From Cercophora sp. LCS_1 (taxonomy: Eukaryota; Ascomycota; Sordariomycetes; Sordariales; Lasiosphaeriaceae): DNA of 64,000 bases. Position numbers and translations under genes: made by a program. This document shows, one piece after another, positions 23,510 through 33,877 of the stretch. Each line of letters begins with the position of its first letter. Position 1 is the stretch's first letter. Below the pieces are notes generated by a model. The model was not told the DNA's origin, made no database searches, and was given only the letters and a program-made list of their open reading frames with translations. The DNA lies in contig JAPZLL010000002.1 of NCBI GenBank assembly GCA_036250225.1, forward strand, positions 248,001-312,000, read 5' to 3'.

Positions 23510-24543
23510 TCAATGACCTAGAACCCGCTGGATGGTAGACTTAGGAAGGCAATAGACCTCGTTGACAGGCTCGAGGCCTGGGTAGCCGAGGAGACTCAGC
23601 CCAGCAAGGCCAAAAACGGTGTGCCAGACGTCAACCATGTCGTCTGGCCTGTCAGAGATGCCACCGCGTTCGGGGTCTTGACACTTCAAGATGAAAGCGA
23701 TGAGAGAGTCTCTGTCGATCCAGTGTGTCTTGCCTATCATCTCCAGGCTGCTCAGCACCCACCAGCTGTAGCAAACGTCCTCCTTCTTCTCAGGACGCCC
23801 GTTGAGACCACCTCCAGCAATTTGTCTCTCACTGAGCCATCTTCCTAGGCGCTCTGTGTCAATGAGATCCTTCCTGTCGGCAATGGTCAACGCCCCGACA
23901 CAGGTGAAGATTTGGGCGGCATGTGATTCAGCACCGGGTCCTGACCCATAGCCACCATCAAAGTTGGCGCACGAAGCGATGTGGTCCACTGCCTTGTCTA
24001 CATCCACGAGGCTGAGAAGGTCCATGAGAGACAGTGCGTTGAAGGCGCCGTAGAGGAAACGGGTGTCCTCTTCACCCCATTCGTCCCCAGCGAACGTGCC
24101 AGTCTGGCGGTTTTGGAGACTGGCAATATCTGGCCAAAGTTAGTCCTGCAAATTCTGGCATCGAGCGCAAATGACGACGCACATTTTCCCACCTGGGCCT
24201 TACCCCTGCCCCGTGCCTCAAGCTCCCCAAAAGCATCTAACAGGGCGAGAATCTGCACCGCACTGACGGTAGAAAGCATGTGAGCATCATGGCCAGGAGC
24301 TGCGCCAAAGCCGCCGTCCTCATGCTGACACGAAAGAACAAAGTCGATGGTCTCATTGCGGGGCAGGGCGTCGGGATGTCCGAGGAGATGAAGGGATGTC
24401 AGCCCCCAGTATAGGCCGTTGAGCCGCAGGTGCTCCGTCAGCCAGTAGTTGTAGTCATCTTTCCGCGTATCCAGGCTCTGGATGTATTTGACATGGGCAG
24501 AGGTAAAGAGCTCGTCGGGGAGGCTCTGGGTATTTGTACCCAT
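23510..24543 (-). CDS. BET2: Rab geranylgeranyltransferase beta subunit (Bet2)
   Basis: Catalytic subunit of Rab GGTase (type II), adding geranylgeranyl groups to C-terminal cysteines of Rab GTPases with the alpha subunit and Rab escort protein. Exons 24543-24204 and 24129-23510 give 319 aa, matching the usual 320-340. Prenyltransferase repeats are visible in order: GGFGAAPGHDAHMLST, TFAGDEWGEEDTRF, FDGGYGSGPGAESHAA, GGLNGRPEKKEDVCYSWW and GGISDRPDDMVDVWHT. The zinc ligands are the Asp and Cys of KKEDVCYSWW and the His of VDVWHT. The splice rejoins EARGR-D-IASLQNRQTG. Type II is favoured over farnesyl or GGTase-I beta by length and by the GDEWGE(E)DTRF repeat. Confidence 0.96.
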
Positions 24544-27384
24544 GTTGGCGTGGTCTGAGTCGGAGTCTGCTCCTGTGGGCCACCGTTGAATCGAGGTTGG
24601 GCCTGCTCAGTTCGGCTCTTACGTAAGCAGAAGGCAGCCGCGCTGGAAAACCACCCTTGACAGCTGCCGGGGAACGTCACGGCTTCCAACTTCCAAGCTC
24701 CTGGTGTCGAACACAACCCGAGGAGCTCCCTCAGCTTTGGTGGCTTTCTAGCTCGAGGAGCTGATTGCGCAGCCTTGCCATGTGTTGTTGCTGTTGTGGG
24801 AGGTGGTGCGCCGCGCGCTACCGGCTGCTTCCGAGGAGGCGTTCGACGCTGGTGACTGGACCGTTCTTGGTGACCTGCATCAGTTCATCAGGCGCCTCGT
24901 TACCGCTCGGGGGACAGCAACATGCAGCGCGCCGAGACGATCCATCAATGGGACATTGTAACCTTGCAAGTCCCTGACATAAACGGCGCACGCAAAAATC
25001 GAGAAGGGATATTCGTGCACTGAATCCACGGATGTCACTTCAAGTGGCCTGGACAGGTATTTGAAGACTCCAATGGGCATTGACAAAAATCTCCAACGCC
25101 TTTTCAATGGTATTTTAAGCATTCAAATATCGAGGGATGCATTGGATCTTGGATTTACTCCTTTTCGTGGATGATAATCCTGCACACTTTTTTTGTGTGT
25201 GCCTTTATTTGTCTGTCAAGTTGAGGACTTGCCAGGCTGGGCGCAGAGTGAGGGAACGTCATGTCTACGGAAGTACAGCATAAGACAAATGTCATGAAAT
25301 GGTAACGAGATGTGGTTTTTGGCATCTGGGTAGGACGTCGTCATAAGAAACAAGGCGTTGGGATCGACCCAGGGAACGCAGCTTGAGGTTCTGAGGCTTG
25401 AGCGGCCCGTCACCAGGCCGGCCAGGATAAGGTTAACCCTGGCCACATCACATCCTCTTGCCATGGAAGCCTCCCTGCGGAGTACGCACTAATTTCCCGA
25501 GCTGACAGTGGCATCCGAGGACTTTTCTTGATGTCTACGATTCCGGATCTCTTGCTCACCGGTCCGTGGTGTTGTGACAGGTGATGTTGACTTTGACGCG
25601 GTCGAGCTTCTGTGGCTTTCAATGCACGAGCCACGCGTGGTACAGCGAGAGGTGCCAAGGGAGAGTGCCGAGTTTCAGAATGGCTTGTGTTCCTGGGCTA
25701 GTCCTGTTTGAGATTAGCGGGTCGGACCCCTCGACGCTCGCGGTGGTGGACCTTCCCCGGAGAGAGCAAACATCTTGGAACCTAACAGCTGGAGAATGAT
25801 TTCATGGATAAAGCGGGCGGAATTGACTTCACGGTTAGCGCCTAGCCGCTTCAACATGCCGCAGCTTTTAGGCGCTGGTGAGAGAGCAGCTACAGCAAGA
25901 TAGCTCCGGTGGCGTGCTTAAGTCAGGAACAGGCGCCTGGGTGGGGTTGTGCCGAGACGCTGGCTCTTGTTTCAAGACGGGAGTTCTCGATCTCAGGCGG
26001 ACAGATCCAAAGACCATAGTTCCAGAGGTCCAGCTCGTAATTGAAGGCCGAAGGCTGCAGGCAATCGCTCGCCCTGCAGTAGGCAAAGGAAGTTCTGGCT
26101 ATTGAGGTGCGAGGGACAAAGAAAGGGATTGGAGGGGAGTGGGGAAATGTGATCGTTCCCAGTGGCTGACTCCCGTAAATGTGAATGGTGACCGAGGCGG
26201 AGACAGCAGACAGGGCCCTTTATCGCTGTAACGCCGGCGTCGACCGTGGGATTGTCTTTTGACCTTTTCCCCCAACATCAACGGCGCTCCAATCTGTCGA
26301 GTCCATTGCTCCATTATTTCAAATCCACCGCGAACCTGTTGCCTCAGGCTGTACCCCCGGCAGCCGTTGGATTGCGTGGCCTCTGCTGCATCAACGACCT
26401 GACCAACGACCAACGGCCCCTCCCACCTCAACCAAAGTTCCCCGACACCAAGCACCCGAACCGACTTTGAGCTGCACACCCCGCATGCATCTTGTTTTCG
26501 GCTCCCTGCGGACGAATTCTGATTGCTGAGGGATCCGTCAAGTCAGCGTACCCCTGGCGATATACTTTGCGACCTTGTTTCAGAGCGCCCCTTCTGGAAC
26601 CTTGGGAGCCACGGCTCTGAGCTGTTTTGCTGCGCACCGCAGGAGAAGACATCCACGGGCGGGGAATTGCCACGCGAAGCCCATCGCTATCCACATCGGC
26701 GCTGGATGTGTGCCTCCCTGCTCCCGCGCCTCGATCGCTCAGGTTGTCAACGGCTGGCTGGCCAGTGGATCCGTGATCCCTGGAGACCGACTCGCGCCTG
26801 TCGAAGCTTCGTCTGGACGGTGGACAATAGGGAATAGGGACAATAAAGAGGCGCGGCGTGTTGGTTCGCAAATCCACGAAGTTGGGATTGCAGCGCTGTT
26901 GCACGGCGGCGGGGCTTTTTGAACGAGATTCCCTAGCGTTGCGGAAACATCAACTCGAGCACAGTCTGCCATCCGCAATCCGCAACCCGGCAGACATTCA
27001 CCGCACATCCAGTCCCCTTCCCCTCCCGTCGCTTCCTCACTCCCACATGCGACTCTCGCTCTCGCGCTGCCCGGCCCATCCTTACCGCCGCCGTCAGACC
27101 TGACTGACCTCGCCGCGCCCACGGCAGCACCCACCTCGTCCTCCCGCCCTCCGTGCCTCTTTGGGGTGGTGGCTCATTTGTCGCAGACCGCAATCTGCCT
27201 ATTTTGCCCTGTAAGCTCCGACACAGTGATACTACTGGGTTGCGCGTTGCGCACGAGACAACCCGGCTTCCCTGCGGCAGAGTTGCGCACGACGGAACCA
27301 AGCAAAAACGTGAACGCCTGCTATATCCAAGCCCGTCATTATTAGCTGAGCTGGGCCTGCGCTAGGCCGCCGCCTTTTGCAGCG
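24544..27384. other. 2.8 kb divergent intergenic region
   Basis: Separates the Rab prenyltransferase and RhoGAP starts. Many short frames exist but none has recognisable motifs. The last 400 bp before the RhoGAP start are CT-rich, as expected of a promoter and leader. I see no gene, but the length leaves room for a non-coding RNA. Confidence 0.55.
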
Positions 27385-29587
27385 ATGGGCCGCAAAGCCG
27401 TGCCACAGCCGCTCACGCTGGCGGACTCTATGCGCCCCGACGGAGACCCTCGTGTTGGTGAAACCGTCCAAAATTCTGGTCCTCCAGAAGCAACGTCGCC
27501 CCGATCCCCACGCTCCCCCTTCCGGTTCGGCCAGAAAAAGACAGAAGGCGCCTCCGGGCCACAGGTGCTGCAGGTTACCGAGGTCTTGCAGCAAGAGCAG
27601 CAACAGCAGCAGCACCAGATCCAGCAGCCGGCGAACCCCTCCGACGACACCTCTTACCCCCCACCGCTTGCCTCACCCACCCTCCATTCGCGTCGACGAG
27701 ACCAATCGCCTGCTCAACAGCAGCGCGGTCGCAGACACCAACGACAGGACGAGACCAAGGCCTCGAAATCGGGCTTCTTCCACTTTGGAAAGTCGGCAAA
27801 GTCGACGGACCGCCTGAACACGTCCCAGTCCACAGACCCCAGAAGTGAAACTATGTCGAGAGACTCCGACCACCCAGCCCTCTCCAAGCACAGCACAAAG
27901 CAATCAGGTATGCACAAGCACTTATCACCCCAGTTCGCTGTCCTCCGCCCGTCGTCTCCGCCCTACGGAGCTCGCCCCCGACCCCACGGCCGATTAACGT
28001 CTGCTAACAACGGTTGCGCCCCCGCTGCAGATTCCTCTTCCTACCCCGACCCGGCTGCAAAAGGGGCCGCCATTCTGCCCTCCCGATCTGATCTGTCGCT
28101 CGCGTCGTCCAGCGAGCACGACAACACAGGCGCCGTCAAGCGAAACAAGCCGAAGCCCTTTACCCTCCTCAGCCGCAACCGATCAATCAAGGACAAGGAC
28201 AACAAGGACAGCCCGAGCCCCTCACAAGAGTCATATCAACCCCAAATCCGCGTCGCCGAGTCAGAGCGGTCGTACGTTGCAGCGCCACTACGGACCGCCC
28301 CGATCCAGGCGCACGATCGATCGTTTCGCGAAATGATGTCTTCGGCAGTGCGTAACCACTCGACAGAGCGCCCGCAGGGGAGAGACGTCTCGGGTAGCCA
28401 CCGGCGAGATGCGGACAACAGCAGTCGGTACCAGCCCTCATCTTACAAAGAGAGCACCGGGTCGACATTCCTGAGCGGGTTAAAAAACAGCAAGGCGGCC
28501 GGCATCTTGAGCAAGGGTTTCTTTGGCGGCTCGAGGAGCGAGAGCGCATCCCACAAGGAGCCAGTGATTCCCGACGAAGACTACGTCCTCAAAGTCATCA
28601 ACCTTCCCCTCGTTGAGCAAACACGAAAGACGAGGATATCAAGACGACTTGAGGATTCCCGGGACAAAACGGAGTTCTGGATGCCTGCGTTTCCCTGGCG
28701 GGCAATTGATTATCTGAATTACAAGGGCAGCGACGTCGAGGGCTTGTACCGTGTGCCCGGAAGCGGCCCCCAGATCAAAAAATGGCAGCGCAAGTTCGAC
28801 GAAGGTATGTGCCGAACCAATTCATGTCCGAGCGTATTATTGACAGCCCGTAGAACTAGACGTCGACCTGTTTGAGCAGACGGATCTCTATGATATCAAC
28901 ATCATCGGTTCCATGCTCAAGGCTTGGCTCCGTGAACTGCCTGACGAGCTGTTCCCGAAGGCCGCGCAAGACAGGATCGCAAGGGAGTGCGCAGGCGCCG
29001 AGAAGGTACCGCAACTGCTCATCGACGAGTTATCCAACCTCTCTCCGTTCAACTACTACCTCCTCTTTGCAATCACCTGCCACCTCAGTCTCCTTCTCGC
29101 CCACTCCGACAAAAACAAGATGGACTTCCGAAATCTCTGCATTTGCTTCCAGCCGTGCATGAAGATCGACGCCTTCTGCTTCAAGTTCCTTGTCTGCGAT
29201 TGGCGGGACTGCTGGAAGGGTTGCAAGAACGAAGCGATGTATATCGAACAGGAATATGCCCTTTTCGACATCCCCGCACCGACCAACCTGCCCGAGCCGC
29301 GGAGGAACGGCAGCGGGAGCGGAAGCGTAGCCGCAAAGGAAAACGGAGCTCAGAAGGCCGTCGAGGAACGCAACGTGTCTTCGTCAGACAGCAGCAAGTC
29401 CAACCGCAGCGCGAGCGCCGACAAGGGACGGCTCAGGAAGAAGGTCCCCGAGGCAGAGAGCACCGAGACGAGCTCGACAATCTCGACGACACTCACCATC
29501 AGCAGCGAGAGAGAGCCTCAGCCAAGAGGATCAGGGGACTTGCGGCCCCTCTCGCCGATAAAGCCGCTTTCTCCGTTGGGGTTCTAA
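27385..29587 (+). CDS. RhoGAP-domain protein
   Basis: GTPase-activating protein for a Rho-family GTPase, likely acting at sites of polarised growth. Exons 27385-27907, 28031-28804 and 28854-29587 give 676 aa. The N-terminal 370 residues are disordered, with a Gln run coded near 27587-27626 and many SP/SR motifs. The RhoGAP domain runs from about 395 to 560. It contains the arginine finger in VEGLYRVPGSG (Arg415), SMLKAWLRELPDELFP, LSPFNYYLLFAITCHL and NKMDFRNLCICFQP. A Ser-rich tail ends SPIKPLSPLGF. The first intron (27908-28030, 123 nt) has GTATGC, GCTAAC and CTGCAG but is divisible by three and free of stops, so a 717-aa retained form is possible. The target GTPase cannot be told from sequence. 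Confidence 0.92.
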
Positions 29588-30923
29588 GGCTGCCTCGATG
29601 TGGCCCCCAACGGTAGATGCACTACTACACTAGTTCAACGACGTCACACTCGGCGTGAGTGTCGCTATGTACATGGATGCGGCCTGCCCGCTCTGTCTTA
29701 CAACCTAACGCCGTTGATGACCTGTTTTCATTTGTTGACCGTGGCCAACAACCCGAACCTCCGTCTCTTTCGCCTTTCTCGGACCCGACGCATGGCAAAG
29801 AGACAACGTCCTTTTATCCGCCACAATCTTCGTTTCCTACTTGGTAGCAACGTTTGCTTTGTTGTTTAGCTCTTTTTTCGGGAAATACCCCTTTATTGCG
29901 TTTTAGTCCTGCGACCAGTCTACGGCCTCGATTAAGGGATGTAGCTGGTTTATTTCTCTTCTTTTGGCTTTGGCTTTCCTGTGTTTTGGTGGGCGGAAGA
30001 CGGGGCTGGATCATATGGGCTGGATTTGGGTTGACTAGCCCCTTCTGGTTACTCTTCGGATGAAAGGGGGAGGGACGGATCTTGACGGCCACATTGTATG
30101 TGATGGCGGATGGTTTGAGCACTTGGATTCCACGGCAAACACGTGGAAGAGGGACTTGGACATATTTTTTGTAAGGAATGAACAGGGACAGCAGCGAGCA
30201 AGCATCATGAAGGGTTCGGTTCTTTTCTCAAGTTTTGTTTGATTCCCTGCGACGGAGCATTGAAAAGCATGAATTGCCGGAAATGGACTTGCCCTTTAAT
30301 TGTGTATCATACGAACCTTTCTTGCGATAGTAGCACTGGTTGATGGTGAGTTGGGTTTCTGGGTGATGAGTTACGGTTTCGATGCCAGTGTTGCTTCAGG
30401 GTGGATGTCATCATGCTGGATATGAAGAAGTGTGTTTGAGTAGGTGTTGTGATTGCGAAATGTCAAATAGCTTAGTATAGGTAGTCAAGTGGGTGACATG
30501 AAAATCCGCATACTGAATACGGCTGAGGCTGCTCCAAATGCTCTCCACCGGTTGATTTACATCCCATCAGGCATACCGATAACATATCCAGCCCTGAGAA
30601 TGTCATCTCAAGGCCTGTGGAATAGTATTTCAAGCCTTGGAGTAACATCTCGACCTCGTTTCTCGATGTAAAGATGCCTCTGAATTTGTTGGTTTGCGGT
30701 TTATTCTGTCAGAGACTTGTCTCGGTGTTCTCATGAGATCGGAGTACCAAACACAACGACCCATATGTCCACCACACCACAAACCCACAGAGACACATCG
30801 ACAGACTGACAACCCGAGGATATCATCCCATTTTAATATGCCCCCCCCCTTTTCTCCCAGAAACGCCATAAAATAAACACTACAGAAGACAAAAAAAACG
30901 CCAGCCATGATGAAAATCGTAGC
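29588..30923. other. Convergent intergenic region
   Basis: 1.3 kb of 3' flanks between RhoGAP and RRS1. T-rich stretches are frequent around 29870-30060, consistent with polyadenylation regions. No coding gene was recognised. Confidence 0.6.
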
Positions 30924-31520
30924 TCATTTCCTCCCCTCCGCATTCCGCTGATTGCTCCTCTGCTTCCGCTCATTCCTCTTGATCTTCTCCCTAATCTCTC
31001 GTCTCTTATCACCACGAATCGTCGTCCCCTCTTTCCTCTCGGCCTCCTTCCTCGAGTTGAATGGGATCTCAATAATCGGCTCGTCCTGACCCGCCTTGTT
31101 GGCGCCCTTGTAACCCCACTTGCGACCGAATTCACCCGTCACTTCGTCGTACGCCAGGTTGCGACGCTGCTCGCGCGTCTTGGGCTTGATGCCGCGGCGC
31201 TTGGCGAAGGCGCTCCATTTCGTCTCGGCCTTGGGTGCTGGCACGGGTTTCTCGCGCGGGAGAGGCGTTTGTGGCGGTGGGAGCGATAGGAGGACGCCGG
31301 CTGAGGTGGAGGTGATGGGGCAGGTTGTCAAGAGCTGGTTGATTAGGACTTGGGCGCCATCGCGGGCGACGGCCGCGAGGGAGGACTCGAGGGCTGAGGA
31401 GTCAATTGTGAGTGGGTTCGGGTCGTTGGCTAGGAGGTTACCGAGGTCAAAGGTGTAGGGGGTTGGCTTGTCGACGGTGACAGGGAGTTTGGGAGTTTTG
31501 GTCGTAGTTGTGGTGGCCAT
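30924..31520 (-). CDS. RRS1: Ribosome biogenesis regulator RRS1
   Basis: Nucleolar assembly factor for the 60S subunit; in yeast it works with Rpf2 to load the 5S RNP. A single exon gives 198 aa, close to yeast Rrs1 (203). Recognisable segments are YTFDLGNLLANDPNP near the N-terminus, then LPREKPVPAPKAETKWSAFA, KRRGIKPKTREQRRNLAYDE and GEFGRKWGYKGANK. A highly basic tail (KRREIREKIKRNERKQRSNQ) suits nucleolar RNA binding. The gene is divergent from the mitoribosomal gene with 361 bp between starts. Confidence 0.97.
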   Translation of the reverse strand: MATTTTTKTPKLPVTVDKPTPYTFDLGNLLANDPNPLTIDSSALESSLAAVARDGAQVLINQLLTTCPITSTSAGVLLSLPPPQTPLPREKPVPAPKAETKWSAFAKRRGIKPKTREQRRNLAYDEVTGEFGRKWGYKGANKAGQDEPIIEIPFNSRKEAERKEGTTIRGDKRREIREKIKRNERKQRSNQRNAEGRK

Positions 31521-31881
31521 TGTTGCGACTGGTTGCTGTTTTGTTTGGTGTCTGATGGGTGATGGAAATGCTGGATTGGATCCAAGAGAGTTGCTTCAAT
31601 TCCGAAAATTTGGGCGGTGGGAAGCGGCAAAATCGAGCTGATAGTGGGGAGGTGCTTGGTGATTGGCTTGGAGCCTGAACTGGGGACGGGGGGCGGGTCC
31701 CGAAAAACGTCTGAGATGGTGGTTTGCGGCCCGTGCTTGAGAACTTTCACGCATGCGTTCCTGATTTTCGGGGAGGTTCAATTCCGACGGCCGGCTTGCA
31801 ATTGGCGATCTCGACGGCGACTACGATGCGATAGGACTTGGCGACGGCATATTTATCGATTGAACGCACACAAAGACGGCC
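31521..31881. promoter_or_regulatory. Shared divergent promoter RRS1 / mS29
   Basis: 361 bp lie between the start codons of a cytosolic ribosome-assembly gene and a mitochondrial ribosome gene, so the promoters must be shared or adjacent. An A/T core (gaaaattt) near 31602 vaguely resembles the yeast RRPE element but is too weak to call. Confidence 0.45.
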
Positions 31882-33327
31882 ATGTCGGCGCCCAAAACGC
31901 TGGGGTGCCTCCTGAGGCCCTCGATCCCGGCCGCTCGATTCGTCGGGGTGTCGCCATGGATCGCCCCTTTCTCGACCACGGCGGCCAACAGCAAAAAGGT
32001 GGACAAGGTGCCGGTATCGACGCACAGGGCGAAGCGGCTGAACATGGGAAAGTTTAAGAAGAAGAAGTTTGAGCGGACGGGCAAGTCCCCTCTTCCTGGC
32101 GAGAGGAAGGCGCACCGAAAACGCATCCAGCTCAGTAATAGCAACGCCCTCCCGGTACCGGGGCTGCAGGAACTCCGACCAGAGAGCATGTTGGACCCGG
32201 CGTCGGTTGGAAAGGTCTTGTCGCTTCCAGGGGAACTACAGGACCAGCTGCGGACGGTCGAGGCGTTCAAGCCGACACAGAACTGGGGCTTGTTCAGGAC
32301 AGCGTCAACCCTTGTCCGACAGGACACAGTCAACCTGATCACCGAGATGCAGGCCGCGGCAAGCAAGCAGCAGGCGTTGAGGGCAGTTCTCACGGGTGAC
32401 AAATTAACGGGCAAGAGCTTGCTCCAACTGCAAGCCCTGTCGCACGCCTTTCAAAACGAATGGATCGTCATCAACCTTCCTGACGGTAGGTTCATTCACC
32501 CTGACCAGCTTCTAACTGTTCCGACTGACCCCCATGCAGCCCAAGAACTAACCACAGCATGCACTGAATACGCCCCGATCCCCGAAACCAACCCGGTGCA
32601 GTACATGCAAAACAACTACTGCCTCAAGCTGCTCCAAAACATCCGCCAAGCCAACGAAAAGGTTCTTGCCCGCCTCCAGGCATCCTCCTCCCACTTGGAC
32701 CTCCCGCAGCAAATCACATCAGGCACCACCCTCCTAGCGCTGACAAACTCAGCAAAGGAGCCCGAGGGCGCCTGGCTCGTCTTCCAGGCCCTATGGAAGG
32801 AACTCACAGCCAAGAACGCCGTACGCCCGCCCATCCTCTTCGCCCTCGACGGCCTCGCCCACATCATGAAGATGTCCGACTACCGATCCCCATCCTACGA
32901 GCTCATCCATTCGCAGGATCTCGCGCTGGTCCGTCTTTTCTGCGACGCCCTGAGCGGTGTCGTCCCCCTCCCGCACGGCGGCGCCGTCATCGCCGCCACG
33001 TCGCGCAGCAACGCCCCGCGGGTGCCGAGCATGGAACTGCTCCTCAAGCAACGATTGGCCGCGCAAAAGGGCGAGGACATCCCGCAACGGGATCCCTATC
33101 TCAAGGAGTATGATGCGCGCAGCGAGGAGATGCTCAAGACGGTGGCTGTGAAGGATATCAAGGGTCTGACTAAGCTTGAGGCAAGGTCGTTGATGGAGTA
33201 CTGGGCTGCTAGCGGGCTGTTTCGGGCAAAGTGCGACGAGAAGACCGTTACTGAGAAGTGGACATTGGGTGGGCATGGTGTGGTGGGTGAGATGGAACGG
33301 GCTTCGTTGCTGACAATGAGACCATAA
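31882..33327 (+). CDS. RSM23: Mitochondrial small-subunit protein mS29 (DAP3/Rsm23)
   Basis: GTP-binding protein of the mitochondrial 28S/37S ribosomal subunit head. Exons 31882-32485 and 32540-33327 give 463 aa. The N-terminus is basic and hydroxylated with few acids (SAPKTLGCLLRPSIPAARF), as in a mitochondrial presequence. The P-loop GDKLTGKS is at 172-179. The proposed 54-nt intron has GTAGGT, CTTCTAAC and ATGCAG but is a multiple of three without stops, so the frame is also open if it is retained. Splicing restores VINLPDAQELTTACTEYAPI, matching the conserved mS29 segment, and is clearly preferred. The C-terminus has the usual LTKLEARSLMEYWAASGL helix. Confidence 0.95.
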   Translation: MSAPKTLGCLLRPSIPAARFVGVSPWIAPFSTTAANSKKVDKVPVSTHRAKRLNMGKFKKKKFERTGKSPLPGERKAHRKRIQLSNSNALPVPGLQELRPESMLDPASVGKVLSLPGELQDQLRTVEAFKPTQNWGLFRTASTLVRQDTVNLITEMQAAASKQQALRAVLTGDKLTGKSLLQLQALSHAFQNEWIVINLPDGRFIHPDQLLTVPTDPHAAQELTTACTEYAPIPETNPVQYMQNNYCLKLLQNIRQANEKVLARLQASSSHLDLPQQITSGTTLLALTNSAKEPEGAWLVFQALWKELTAKNAVRPPILFALDGLAHIMKMSDYRSPSYELIHSQDLALVRLFCDALSGVVPLPHGGAVIAATSRSNAPRVPSMELLLKQRLAAQKGEDIPQRDPYLKEYDARSEEMLKTVAVKDIKGLTKLEARSLMEYWAASGLFRAKCDEKTVTEKWTLGGHGVVGEMERASLLTMRP

Positions 33328-33877
33328 GACATAAGGGAGTGTAAATATGTGTATTGTTAGATAGGGGATAGAAAGTGGGGCGAAGGCGAATCTAGCCTGT
33401 ATTATAGAATCACCCAATACAATTGTGAACCAAACCGTGAACCAACCCTGTTTGAATCGCATTCGAATCAGTTGGTACCATGATTGAGGCCAGCCGATCC
33501 CACTGTTGAGCCAAGTTAAACCAAGTTGATACCACAATCGATACCACATTTCAACCGAGTTGATACCTGATTACCCGATACCACATCAAACCAGGTTGAA
33601 CCAGTAAACAAGTTGACACCAATAATCACAAATAAACTTGATCTCATTGAAACCTACACCCATCCCGAACATGACCCGAACACAACTGCCTAGTATCAAA
33701 CATACTTTTACGTTGCTAAGCTCGGCTTATCCATCCATCCATCCCCTCATCCAACAGGAAGATCCCCCCATCAAGCAGAAAGACGTAAGGTTCCGCATCA
33801 CACATAAACCCCCCAACGCCCGGAAAATCACAGCATGACATAACCCTAAAAAAAGCCAATCAAAATGCCATGCCATC
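33328..33877. other. Convergent intergenic region with degenerate repeats
   Basis: 3' flanks of mS29 and MCM7. Much of it is built from imperfect copies of an 11-bp word (see the repeat entry). A ccat tandem run lies at 33729-33743. No gene. Confidence 0.65.
33425..33621 (+). repeat. Degenerate AGTTGATACCA repeats
   Basis: About eight imperfect copies of AGTTGATACCA occur (agttggtacca, agttaaacca, agttgatacca, atcgatacca, agttgatacc, cccgatacca, aggttgaacca, agttgacacca). They are spaced irregularly downstream of mS29. They look like a decayed minisatellite in the shared 3' region of two convergent genes. Confidence 0.65.
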
